This document shows, piece after piece, positions 24,969-36,919 of a DNA stretch of 64,000 nt. Positions within the stretch are counted from its first letter, which is position 1. Every line of letters begins with the position of its first letter. Below the pieces are notes generated by a model. That model did not search any database and was not told the DNA's origin. It worked only from the letters and a program-made list of their open reading frames with translations. This DNA is from Gibbula magus (taxonomy: Eukaryota > Mollusca > Gastropoda > Trochida > Trochidae), in the NCBI GenBank assembly GCA_936450465.1, contig OW388292.1:10125756-10189755 (forward strand), written 5' to 3'. The translations under genes were made by a program, and so were the position numbers.

Positions 24969-27900
24969 ACTTATGTTAATAATGGAGACATGTCCCAAAA
25001 TATTATTTAGTCAATTCACTAGTTTGTAGTATTCATCATAAGGATTTTTCCAGATTATACAATAATACTTGAATTTATTTTTAATTTGAACAATAATTAA
25101 AATTTTTTTTTTAGAAGTGATGTTTTTAATAATTATTTTTGTAATAACAATTTGAAAATTCTAAATACATTTTACTGTTATATTTATTTAGTTATATAAT
25201 TGTTTACTTAATTGGCAATTCAAGTAACATTAATTTATTGTAGAATATTCTAAATTTGAAATTTGGAAATATTTTCATAATAAAATAAATTCATAGAAAA
25301 AAACCCATGAAAATTGCATTATTATTGAAAATACACAATGTTTCAACACATGTAAATAAATCTGACAACAAATTCATTGTATTCAATTTATTTACCTTAC
25401 TTTTAAAATTTTCTGAAAAAGCTAATCCTGTGCATTCTACTGGCACCCTCTTTTTGTAAAAATATGTAAATTTGGATAATATTAATCTTTGTTTAACTTA
25501 CTTTTTGTTCAGTGTTGCACCCTTCTTGAATATTTATGAGAATTAGCGCATCTAACTTGATCAAGTCGGGCGTCAGTCCCGTGGATGATTACAATATCAA
25601 CGGATTTTTCAGTGCCAAAGGAGCTGTCAATTTGTTACATCTTCATAATTCAAAATTGATATAAATAACATTTCGTCCGCGACGTGGGTTTTCCCGAAAT
25701 ATCTACAAGCACGTTCTGGATCTCAGGATATGACGTCAAGACTCGCGTGACAAACGTCATGTATCATCTCTCGTGCTGTTTCCCCGACAGCTAACCATTG
25801 TTTCGCGCCAGATAAAACATTCCATTGTAACTTCATACAAACTCTCATCGTCCTTTGGTCACATTTCCCTCAAAATTATGTATTTAAATACCCCTTCCAA
25901 CTTTCAATCAAATATATGATAAGATAACATTTGCTTGATGCTTTACTCCCGTTGTCTTTATAGTAATTTAGATGGGTAAATACATTATATTTGTCAATGT
26001 TTTCAGATTTCATATACATGTAGCAATACACTTGATATTTGCAGTTCGATACAGTTTCAGATATAAATAGTAAATATAAAAGCGAACATAAATTATAAAA
26101 GTTCAATGAATATAATTACTAATTTCATTATATCCATCAGATGTCCGTAGCAGATTAGTTAATTGGAATACGATTTCCGGAAAGTGGTATCTGCAGTGTC
26201 ACCGCCATTTTGTCAACAAAGGCCCGTGAGCTTCAATTTACACTGCATTTCAATAGGACAGTTTTACTGTGTTGAACGCATCAAACAAGAAAATCATGGA
26301 CAGAAACATAAACACAAATACAAATTATATCTTTTGATAGTATTTTCAGGTAATGTTGCCATTTTGTTCCACGTAAACGGGACAGCAAAATATTGAAATC
26401 GCGATTCGTGTAGCAACTTCATTTAGGTCAGCCAAATTTGTCATTGACACGAAGCCTATACTTGACTTGACACAAGCCGTATCACTGTGACATACGATGG
26501 TTTACACTGTAGAATTCACCTACAGATCTAAAATCAATATGAGCAAAATATTAATCGTTAATGTAACAAAATATCATAATGATCATTAGGCATGCTCCCC
26601 TCGCTGGCCAAGTTGACAGGCCATTTTGTTTACATTTCAATTGGAGGAAACTATGGTCGATACCCGAATTTCAAATATCCTATTTGGCATGTTTTATACA
26701 TGTTACTACTTGCTGAGTTGCATTTTCTTGTATGAAATTTATTTCTGTACAATTAATGCGTGTTTTATTTGCTGTGTACATTTCATACAAATATATTGAT
26801 ACAGGTTTTGTATCATAGCGGTTTTCCTGTAGTCCCAACATAGATAGCTTATTCAAAGCTGACATTTTTTCTTGGTTATGGGTTGCAGTGTTCGTTCTTG
26901 TTAACTTGAAAGTCTTTTTTTAATTATAAGCATGTGATTTAAAAACTAGACACACTGTAGATTGTTTTGGTGAATTTGGTTGTTTGTGTTACATTGTTCT
27001 TTTATTGAAATACTTGTATACATTTAGATATGCAATGTAGAGAGGTAGACAATGGCACCATGGCAGAGGGGATTAACTTTCTTGATCACAGTTGTTTGTG
27101 AAATTCATGATATCTCTGGTAATATTTAGTTATATTGCACGAACGTGGTATCATATGTGAATCAATGTGATATACACGTCTTGTGGACGAAGCATAGAAG
27201 TGATTGTGTATTTGGATCATGACTGCTTGTTTTTTTTTCTTTCCAGTTCGACAGTTATATAACCCTTCTTTATATGCAACGGCATATTTGTAGAAATGTG
27301 ATAAGATATAAATACGTTCATTCTGTTTGACAATTTCTGCGCAACTGAATGTAATGTAAAATGATGTAACTGTATATGTTCATTTATAAGTGAGGTATAA
27401 ATAATCTATCAAAAGGATTATATATTTAGACAACTGCTACCCCCCTCACAGATTCCCAGTGAGAAACAGATCTTAAAATACTAAGTCAATGAATGCTTAC
27501 TCTTGCTCTGTTACTATATAACTTACAGCAAGGTCATCTTGAATGAACTAATCAGCAAATGGCAAATATTTTAGATGAAACTGATGGGTAAAGATGCATG
27601 TCCTATTTCTATGGCACATATAAATCTCATAGTTACCTTCCTGAGTACGGTTTAACCATCCCTTCACTGTTTCAATGGGACATAAGCAAATAACAAATCA
27701 TAACATGAACAAATTGATCGTATCTATTGAAGGGACATTTAAGTTCGCTAGTCTTCTGTTTCCACGTTAATGTATCTTTTTCTCTATTGGTTCTTTATTT
27801 TGACGTCAAAGTCATGAAACAAAAACACCAGGTAAACTATCGGAAATAACTCTTTCCTGAAAGGGTTTGCAAACAGTTTAATGAAACTGTCAGAGAAACC

Positions 27901-28201
27901 TAACCTTTTTCTTCCATATTCGTCCTTAGATGACATCCTCAGGTCCTTTTCTAATCAATTTGCAAGCTAGAAGGATATTTTGCTTGTTATGAATAAAATG
28001 TTATTCCGTTAAATATGTTATTTGAACTTTCTTTGACCGATAACGATACAGAATTGACGAAAACATGCTGTGAAAATACATTTAAACTCAAGGAAAAGCA
28101 ATTGAGGGACGGTCATGTTTACTGTGCAGCCAAAATGTAACATCAATGTACAAAATATGTTGAAGTTACTATTCAAATTCATAACTACTTTCGTATTACG
28201 A

Positions 28202-28538
28202 GATGAGGTGAGGTGAGTGAGTGAGTGAGGTGAGGGGTTTAACGCTGCTTTCAAGAGTATTTCACTTATATCGCGACTGCTAGTATTATGGCAGGGAGAA
28301 AGCCCGCAATGCCATATGGCTATGCACTGCGGTGAAACCTGCGAGCATCGGCTGGAACTAGCGAACCATGGGTGGTACTGCACTGAAATTCAGTGTAGCA
28401 TTGCACCCAAACCTTACTGCGTGTAGAACAGTACTAGTTCTCTACTGCAGACAAAGTTGCCGTGCCCCTGGCGGGATTCGAACCACGGACCTATTGATCT
28501 GAAGCCGAACACGCTAACCACTGCGCTATCCCGCACCC
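28202..28538 (-). mobile_element. Full-length tRNA-derived SINE with 12-bp target duplication
   Basis: On the minus strand the head reads GCGGGATAGCGCAGTGG (A-box region) and GGTTCGAATCCCGCC (B box), resembling a tRNA. An unrelated body follows, then a 3' tail CTCACTCACTCACTCACC. Perfect direct repeats TTCGTATTACGA flank it (28190-28201 and 28539-28550). The tail matches that of the LINE at 14749-16140, suggesting that such a LINE family supplied the machinery. A 121-codon frame across it is a by-product. Confidence 0.9.
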
Positions 28539-29021
28539 TTCGTATTACGACATGGTTCCTCTGACTCATGCATTTATATCTTGAATAAATAATGTGTTGG
28601 TGATAGTTGTTCTTGTCATTACTTCGTTAATAATAATGGGGTTTTAATGACGATTACATTGAAGATAATAACAAAAGATAGAGAAGCTGTCAAAAGAAAT
28701 CTCATATCAAATACAAGATAACTATAATCTTCCATAAATGTACCTAATCAACATATTTGTGTAAATCCTATACCTTATAAGACTGAACGAATCACATTGT
28801 ATCGGTTACCGCAAATGTTCACATAAATAGTATTCAAACAAAACATGTTTATTGAAGGTACTGCTGAAAACATTTGATGAAGGCATTGTAGTGTAGTACC
28901 AATCTATGCCTTATTTGATGTCAACAAATTGAATTTGAACTTTCAGAAACAATTCCAAGAGATAACTTACGATTAACATACAACTCAATGGAGTGTCTGA
29001 TAAAATAATAATAAATGCATA

Positions 29022-29690
29022 TTAATTATATATTGCGCTGATTTCATGCTTGTCATGCTCTATGAAAACGTATATACAGAGAGCATTTCGGATGTAGAAG
29101 CTACATTGTTGCTGATTGAACTGTTTAAAAGATGGTGAGCGCTTGATGTGAAGAGGTAAATAGTACCATAACTTAGGCACCTGGTGAGAGAAAGATCTGC
29201 AGCCATAGGATTTAAACTTATAAATTTGGACAGCGGGTAAGATGCTGGTCAGTTGATTGGAGCTGTCGAGATGGCTGGCAAGGAAACAAAAGTTCAGACA
29301 GGTAGGAAAGACACTTGCTATGGAGTATTCAGTAAGCAAAGCAGAGGAGTTTGAAGGATATCCCAGTAGATGCAGAAGAGGCGTAACATGGTCAAGTTTG
29401 GAAGATCTCATCACAGTCCCTTTTTATGAACGGACTGAAGATTCGATAAGTTTGGTTCAAGCCAATGAGGATACTGTTACAGTAATCTAGTCTCGTTAAG
29501 TTGTTATTAGACCATCGACAAGGTTTTTGCAACATCTGACGAGATGAGGTGAGGTGAAATTGCCCATGCTTCTCAGGTGGAAGTAACAGGATTTGCATAT
29601 CTGGGTAACCTGGGCCTCCATGGAAAGTTCGGTGTCCAGGAAGACTCTGAGATCCTTGACCACCTTTGTGACAGGTCAATTGTGGAATCA
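29022..29690 (-). mobile_element. CR1/L2-like LINE fragment (reverse transcriptase C terminus)
   Basis: Minus-strand order: DLRVFLDTELSMEAQVT, then RLDYCNSILIGLNQ (the fingerprint RLDYCNSLL of CR1/L2 elements), then KLDHVTPLLHLLGYP and YGCRSFSHQVPKLWYYLPL, then IKRSPSFKQF. These follow the usual order of the reverse-transcriptase thumb region. Several frameshifts separate the pieces. Absent from the corresponding part of Q2. Confidence 0.85.
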
Positions 29691-30003
29691 GCTATTTGGG
29701 GTCTAGATTATGTCTAAAAGACTTATTTTTTGCCGCTATGTTTATTATAATTAATTGCTTTCTTTTGTTAATTAAATCATTTGATTAGTTTTCATTTAAT
29801 CAGTGACATACAGCAAGATGGAACAACAGTCACTCCCAGATGTTATGACAATTACTAACTTTCTTTGGTTTCTTTGGTTTGGTCAAATTGAATGAAAGTA
29901 CCACATTTTTCTTCTTTCAATACATGTTTTGAAAGTCCCTTGAAATCAGCTATCGAAGAAAGAAATCGAATAAAACAAATTACGATTTGTACACTTTCTT
30001 TTC

Positions 30004-30135
30004 AAGAATGAATGTTCAGTGACAATTTTTACACTGCCACTTCAAAATCCGGCGAAGTATTCCATATAGGTTTTAAGCTGATTGCCTCTTTGATAGTGAT
30101 AACAGTAGCATTACTTGCCATCAAACCAAAGCATT
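30004..30135 (-). pseudogene. Broken Q1 counterpart of the 47.8-kb candidate exon
   Basis: The minus strand reads GLMASNATVITIKEA then ISLKPIWNTSPDFEV, homologous to the Q2 frame at 47765-47911. It then meets a TAA; relative to Q2 there is one extra base just past the DFEV codons and a Cys-to-stop change in the corrected frame. The acceptor seen in Q2 is also absent. This is the expected state of a decayed duplicate exon. Confidence 0.35.
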
Positions 30136-30689
30136 TGTTTAATTGTTTTTAGACCATTCATCTACATCACGATTCTGATTTGAAACTATTATACCTGCAA
30201 GACGATAGAAATTGAGGTTTATAAATAAGTTGGTTATTTAAACTTCCAGACTATATTATTATTATTATTATTATTTAAACATTTCTTGTCAAAACCGAAC
30301 TGTGAAATGTATGTCTTAGCTATTTCAGACCAGAATAAATGTCTCAAAGGACAATTAAGAGTACATTTCCATTAAGATTAAGGAACTGCCATGTTCTAGT
30401 CGAAATGAATTATATTGTGATCTACAATCTTGAGTTGAAACGATTTAGCATTTAAATGTGATATTATTTATTCAGAACACCTACTCATTCGGCAATGTTT
30501 AGACATATTGAATAGGATATGTCACAAATGTATAATGTAAACTATCAATCATGGGAAAATAAGTTGTTTAGGGACTGTGGTAATTTTTCAATTGATAGAT
30601 CAGTTTTCCTTCTTTTGAACGACTTTGAATGAATTTATCTCAGAGAAAAACTAAATTAAAACTAAGCGGGATGGATCATACATGACATG

Positions 30690-30830
30690 ATACATTTAAG
30701 ATCAAACAGAAAATTCGGGCATGAAAGGGAAACTAATCGATCCGACCTGTCACAGGAGGAAGAAGTAAGAAGTTACAGTCGCCCAATTACCTGGCTTACT
30801 GGGGATGTCGTATTGAATATTACTAGGATG
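30690..30830. other. Unusually conserved Q1/Q2 block (Q1 copy)
   Basis: Matches 48605-48720 much better than its surroundings. On the minus strand, AG|TAATATTCAATACGACATC and CCCAGTAAGCCAG|GTAA look like a 32-nt micro-exon with splice sites, and CCTCCTGTGACAG|GTCGG like an acceptor. On the plus strand both copies encode RSYSRPITWLTGDVVLNIT. Neither reading is proven. Followed by (TA)n(TG)n at 30832-30872. Confidence 0.35.
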
Positions 30831-30832
30831 AT

Positions 30833-30872
<40 letters not shown>

Positions 30873-30980
30873 ACGGAAAATAAGCCAACACAATTCAAGC
30901 AATATTCAAGGTCGAATTCAAAAGCATAAAAATTAATATGTACATTTATTAAGGGTCAATAAAGAAAACACTCACGACTT

Positions 30981-31017
30981 CCCCCCCCCCCCCCACCAAA
31001 AAAAAAAGGGGGGGGGG
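30981..31017. repeat. Poly-C / poly-A / poly-G run
   Basis: A C14 run, then ACC and a run of A, then G10. The C and G runs could pair or form unusual structures; they are also prone to assembly error. Confidence 0.9.
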
Positions 31018-31019
31018 TA

Positions 31020-32190
31020 AAGTAATCGATATTTCGGTGGGTATATGCACATATTGTTTAGACCAAATTGTTTTTTTTTCGTTTTTTTTCATTTATTATG
31101 AGTAGTTATCATCATATCCACCCTATGTGACTTTATTTAATTAAATTACCTACTCGGTTGCACAGTCGAAACCAGCACCATACAAACAGCCACTCATACA
31201 TCTATCAATAATACATTATTATCAATTGTTGTGTTATCTTCGAACACACTTGCCCATCACGTCGTAAGACGAGATTGATTAATTAATAAATGATTTCACC
31301 AAGTCTTACACTCAGTTGAGATGAAGTTAAACACAGCGTGACGTTTTAAACAATGTGAATTAACAATGTAGTTCTATTAACAGTGATATCCGTCTATTGT
31401 ATAGAACGTTATCTCTTTAGCCAAGCGCCCTTTTGTCGTCTAATTACAGCTTATTGACACAAGCACTCACAGTAGCAAACTTTGTAACCTGCCAATCACA
31501 AGACCAAAGCTCAAACACAATCAATAACCTGGATTTTTTTTATGATGCTAAAAGAGCAGCTATTAGGATGTTACTCTCAAACTGTTGCATTGCTTCCTCT
31601 TTGAGAGTTTTCAACATGCTGTTTAACTTTAAACCGTAAATAACACACAAGAGAAGACGTCAGAACTAAAGAAAGTGTGCATATTTTTATAATTACTTTA
31701 TGAGACTTCAAAGCATGCAGAAAATTGAAAATACATCTAATGGGATCAACTATTTAAATATTTTCAATCCCTTAAAACATAACCGTGAAAAGCCTCCAGG
31801 CATCATTAATTCCCTCAACGCCATGTCACCTCTCTTCTCCCGCAGCACTCTCGATATCCTGTAGAAGTGTAAACTTTGTTCTGTATTAACAAAAAGCAAA
31901 GTTAGTTTGAGCTGCAAGATTTTGATTTTGTATCTGAGGTTGAAATGCGAGAACATAAATGCAACATGGACAATTGAATAACAATTTTGAAATATTACCC
32001 TCGACATTTGGTTGAATTAACAGCTGTAGATGTAACTCACTATACAATGATGAGGTAATGTTGTTGATCGGGACGAACTGAAAACTGTTAGAATTCAATA
32101 ACTTATATAAATGAAGGTGCATTGAAAATTAAAAACACATATTGTATTAACTTGTCTGCCTGTCTGTTTGTCCGAAAACCTTTAACGTTT
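31020..32190. other. Spacer between Q1 and Q2
   Basis: No recognised gene or element. Splice-like sequences occur on the minus strand near 31860 (CTTCTACAG|GATATCGAG), but no paralogue supports an exon. Confidence 0.4.
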
Positions 32191-34374
32191 GATTGGTCTG
32201 TGCATCCATTGTGATGAGATTTATCAGATGAGGTAAGTTCTGATCTTGTGACCATGAGTGATATATACCTTTCGTACCTAACCATACTCATTCACATTGG
32301 GAAATGCTATTTATTTACAACTATGCCAATATCCGCGTACATCAGTGTACACCTTGTTTTGTATTATCACGATATAGGTATTCACATCGCTATAAAATAT
32401 GTCCTTCACAGTACCCACAGTTCTGTAATTAACACAGAGAACGTCACTTTACCCCTGATTATAAGATGGGTAGGTAACCAGACACTACACAGTATGTAGA
32501 ACTAATGTTTAATAACCTCTATGCTTACAGTGATGTCTATATATTAAGCGTATAGAGGCGAATGCCCTCGGCATCTCACTATCTGTTATTTCTTTGATGA
32601 AGACAGATTGGGAAGGGAATGGAAAAGTGTGTTAGAGTATGTCAAAAAGAAATATTGGTTTATTTCTTTCAACATGTCCTGCAACGAAAATGCATTTTCA
32701 CTAGAAAGGTGGAATCAATTTACTGTTTCCAAAAACATGTTAACGTTATACTGAAAAATGAAAGTAAATATTGGTTGCTGCAATGTAAATAATTCCATTC
32801 TTTCAAGTCAACTGATCAAACTTCAGTATCTGCCTTTTCGTCAAAAGTAAAAAACAGCATTATGAACCTTAAAAAATTCTATAATTTTGAAAATAGACAA
32901 GTTCAGTAAAAGTTACCTACTGACGCAAACTGGCTAGTGTTGATTTTGTCACCCTTCCTGAAAAAAAAAGAAATGCATTAAAAAAACGAATGTTATAGTC
33001 TTCTTACCAAAAGTTGTCAATATTTGTTGAAAAAAAAGATGACATTTCACCAACCAGTTACTTCCTCATTTTGCAGCATAAATGATGATAAATGATCTAA
33101 AACCTCTAAATGTTCCTACATAGTTTAGGCACAATGACAGTTGCTGTTTGGGCAAGAAATCAATACCATTACAATTTCAGTTCTAATTTCTTAAAATGTC
33201 AACTTGAGTACTTTTTCTTTAAAGTAATATGTCACAAAATCTATTTCTCTCATGTCGAGAGTGGTTAATTCAGTCAAGTTATCGTAACGCTCCCACAGCA
33301 TCACCTTCAAATTTGATTATTAAGTCTTTTGTCCATATGTATAGTTGAAATAATCAGCGACAGGAAGAGGCAATACGCAAGCTCAGATATCAATGTCACA
33401 CAGATAACACAGCAGTGTCACTCACTTATGTAAATCCGTTATATATGGCATCATCGTGATCAATATATATGGAAGCTATATTCGTAGCAAGAAAAACATA
33501 TTCATGTATCCATAATGTATTGATAAATATGTTCCGAGGATCTGAAAATCAATGTCCTGTACCGATGATAGCGTGGTCATTCTTGAATAATGAAATATGT
33601 TTAGTAATACATTAATATTATAAAAATACGAGGGTGGTCAGGGTCGGGGTTTGGTTCAAGACTGATACAATAGGACGAAATATTTCCACAAACAATAATG
33701 GTATAATGTAAGATCTATGATCGTCAACAATCGAATTAGCTTTTGGACACTAATCGTAAGAATCAATGTCATATAGGAATTGAATCGGACTTATTTATGT
33801 ATGATGTCATGATGGATGGACGAACAGTGTTTGGCGACCTGAAAATTTAAATGTAATGAAATTATGGGTGCCACTCTTTGGGTGACTGTTGTCAAATTCA
33901 AGCTTATTCGGGTTGATTGATGATAAGGTGAACAAACAAGAAATAGCTCACTAAGTTGATAAAATCCAAGGCAAATAATCGAAAATGAATCTGAAGAGGA
34001 TGTTGGTTGTGGCTGCCAATCATGTGTCAAGAGTTTTATTACCTCAATTACACCGTAATATAATTTTTAAAGAGCTTACTTCTTTATTACTTGGCTATGT
34101 GTGTCGCATCGATGTTGAGATGTTCTTCATGTACCACCAGGACCACAGTTTGTGATAGGTATCGTATTATGTGAGATCATTTAACCAAGCTTTGAAAATA
34201 TACATTTTGAATAAAATTCGACTGACATAGAATAAAATGTTCTTGCTTACTATGTATGCAAGTCCATTGATGAAATACACTTATGTTTGTAACTACCTTA
34301 ATAATACGAAATGAGATTCACTCTGGTTCAGAAAATAGTTCTGTATTTGGGAGATGTGTGTAGACAAACAGACA

Positions 34375-35165
34375 CTTATTTTATTAAAGTCTCACTTGCG
34401 TACATTCAGTTCATATATACATACAAAGAAATGTTAAAAGTACGCAATTGAGATAGTAGTGTTTAGCGCCATAGTAGTAAAACAGTAAAATTATGAATAT
34501 ACAAGATGACGGCGTTTTGATAAAATAAGATTGCAAGTTAGGGCAGTATATAAAACAATATTACAATTACTCAAACGCACGTAAAACTTAAAGAAATGAT
34601 AAAACTAGTAAAATCGGAAAATATCTGGGCACTTGCTCAAAAGTTCATATCTCTGTTCTTTATAAAGTGGGCATTTATAAAGGCATGGAATTCGTCCTCA
34701 ATTTCATCAATGTGAAAACATAGCCTTTCTTCAGTTGGAATGTTCTCGCAGCGGCCTGTTTCTATCCTTAGAGGGGCGACAAAAAACGGAATTTTGCCAA
34801 GGAACTTCTGTGTGATTTCGGTATCGGGGCATGTAGATATGACTCTGAAATCAGGTTAAAAATTCTTGTATTTTCCAAGTTTGTTTTTTCCGTTTCTTGT
34901 TTCCTCGCACTGGACATGTTTCTTCCATTCGGCTTTGTAGTTATCATAAGATTTCGTTTTTTTAAAAATTCTTACAAGAAGGCGTGCCTCTATTCCTTGT
35001 TGAGTTCTTAAATGGGAGAGATTATCATGTATGCTTTTACTCTGTGGGCCCAGTTCTTCTTTCTGACGCATAGACCATAGACGTGTGGATTTGTTCATTC
35101 TTGTATCTCGCCCACTGCTCAGCTACTGCAGACCACTGTCTTCCTATAGGAGGGATATCTACATT
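34375..35165 (-). mobile_element. LINE 3' fragment (reverse transcriptase C terminus), Q2-only
   Basis: The minus strand encodes STRLWSMRQKEEL and KAEWKKHVQCEE (35098-34856), then in another frame FFVAPLRIETGR and LCFHIDEIEDEFHAF. The order of APLRIETGR before an EDEFHA segment is typical of the C-terminal region of many invertebrate LINE ORF2 proteins. Q1 reads straight across this site (9700-9740), so the insertion follows the duplication. Its exact ends are not resolved. Confidence 0.75.
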
Positions 35166-36774
35166 ATGTCATTATATGTGTGTGTTAAGCGTCATTCAAG
35201 CTTACAGATTAGTGCAGCAAAACACTAATCTGCAAGTGAAACGGCTCATTTAGGTTCAACCAAATGCCATAAATAACTATACTTAACTGTGTGGCAAATG
35301 AATCATCACCAACAGGAATACTCGTATCTACTAGTGACAGTGACTCGACTAAACATACATATTTTTTTAAACATGATATGTTCATATTTCTGTTCAGGAG
35401 ATATGCGACCCAGAAATCGAACTCACTTAAAGTAACATTTTGCGACAAAAATGTATATATGTGCATTATGGAAAACACAGAGGAAAACGCTTTTTAACGG
35501 TTATGTTACGACAAGACGCATGGCGTTACCTTCACATATATTCACGGTTTATATGTTACACTATGTGTTTATCTAAGTACATAAATATCTCAAGAATTTA
35601 AATTGCCTTGTATGGTTAACTGATAGTTGTTCTTCGACTTTCAACTCTTAGATTGATGGTTTATTGAATAATGATTACACGATAAATTCTTAAAGTTAAA
35701 CTTAAATTGATCAAAATTGCCGTGACGTCGGGTTTTTACGTTTAAGTAGGTAAATTTAAAGATGACGTTAAAGAGCTCAAATTATTATTATGAATTCGTT
35801 TGTTCATTCTACTACGCGCATCGCATTAAATTTTGTTATTTTCGGTGAAAATTCATGTTGAATATGAGAAAAACGATGATACAAATGCTGTTTTTCTATG
35901 AAAAGTGCTTAATTTAATTCTGTTTCTCATATCAGAGTCATTGATTTTCAAAATATAAACTTGCTATTCATCCCCGTATGTGATGAAAATGTATCTAAAA
36001 AGATTCAATTAAATTCATTGAAATTCATTTAATGCACGTACTTTATTTACATGTACAATGTAGGTACATCAAAGCAGGTAAAATAGCATATGCTGACAAC
36101 TGCAGATAACTCTTTACATCATTCGGTGACCCCCACAATTTCTTATAATTTGGATGAGAGACATAATAAACTTTCTATTTTTGAAAAAATAAACGAATTC
36201 TAAAATATTTATTTCATCGTCCCATGTCTCCTTAACACATTTCTAAGTGATATTGGAAAGTCATAAGGGGCATTTTGGCTTGCTTAGTGACGTCGAACAA
36301 ATGGGTAATTTATGTCAACAATTTTTTTTTCATATTTGATCAATTTTTAAACAAAATGCGAATTCCGTCCAAATAAACCCTTATACAATATCGCTTTCAA
36401 GAACCAATTTGTGTTTAAACATACATTAAAATAAAGTATCATACCCCGATGAATGAAATTGTTAGTACTTCTTGAGATCGAATACATTCAAAAGCGCCTG
36501 ATCTAGATAACAGTCAATCATTAGTTTGAATCGCATTTCATTGAATGTAGAAGATATACATAAACTGCTCATCTAAAGAAGTTCTATATAGAACGCCAAG
36601 ATAATGCATCTTTTAGTAAATGAAAGAAACAAAAAGCGATAATTTTGAAAATACAATGGTGATATTTTAAGGATTAGGCAAAGTGTCAATATGAATCATA
36701 AAAACACTGTCCCTCGTTCTTTGTCTTCTTGTGCCGCCATGAAGTATATCACTAAATACCAACCTTCGCTTTAC

Positions 36775-36880
36775 ATGTCGTAGATTAGTCTGCGTTCTGA
36801 AGCCCCGAGACAGTGACGGTACACAATCAACAAACACTGCCCATATGAACGTAGTGATCATGCACAGAATCAAATGCCCT
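36775..36880 (-). CDS. Candidate exon with hydrophobic segment, Q2 copy
   Basis: The open minus-strand frame begins after an acceptor-like CGCTAG and ends before a GTAAAGC donor. It encodes LILCMITTFIWAVFVDC followed by VPSLSRGFRTQTNLRH. The first part could be a membrane segment or signal peptide, followed by a basic stretch. The Q1 paralogue (10614-10740) keeps the frame and both splice dinucleotides, and differs by a 21-bp in-frame indel. Most differences in the hydrophobic part change the residue, so coding selection is not demonstrated. Family not recognised. Confidence 0.3.
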
Positions 36881-36919
36881 CTAGCGTTAAACCTAAAAGT
36901 ATATGGATGTCACGGATAG

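Larger units (their letters stand above)
20900..27130. other. Q1-specific 6-kb block, no gene identified
   Basis: The flanking Q1 homology at 20900 and 27130 is nearly contiguous in Q2 (about 44790-44805), so this is an insertion in Q1 or a deletion in Q2. It contains TGTA-rich low complexity (21900-22100), the inverted repeat pair at 22.2 and 24.9 kb, a SINE relic (23.57 kb), very AT-rich DNA (25000-25500) and several CpG-bearing stretches with GCCATTTTGT motifs (26.2-26.65 kb). No convincing coding sequence. Confidence 0.5.

Noticed and set aside
28018..28383. 121-codon minus-strand frame
   Set aside because: It runs across the body of the SINE and its 3' tail into flanking DNA, so it is not a gene.
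28470..28538. tRNA gene on the minus strand
   Set aside because: The A- and B-box-like sequences belong to the head of a SINE with target duplications; the cloverleaf is not intact and the body continues without a terminator.
31433..31639. Short frames on both strands at the Q1 end, including a minus-strand LKTLKEEAMQQFESNIL stretch
   Set aside because: No paralogue in Q2, no clear splice sites and no recognised domain; consistent with chance.
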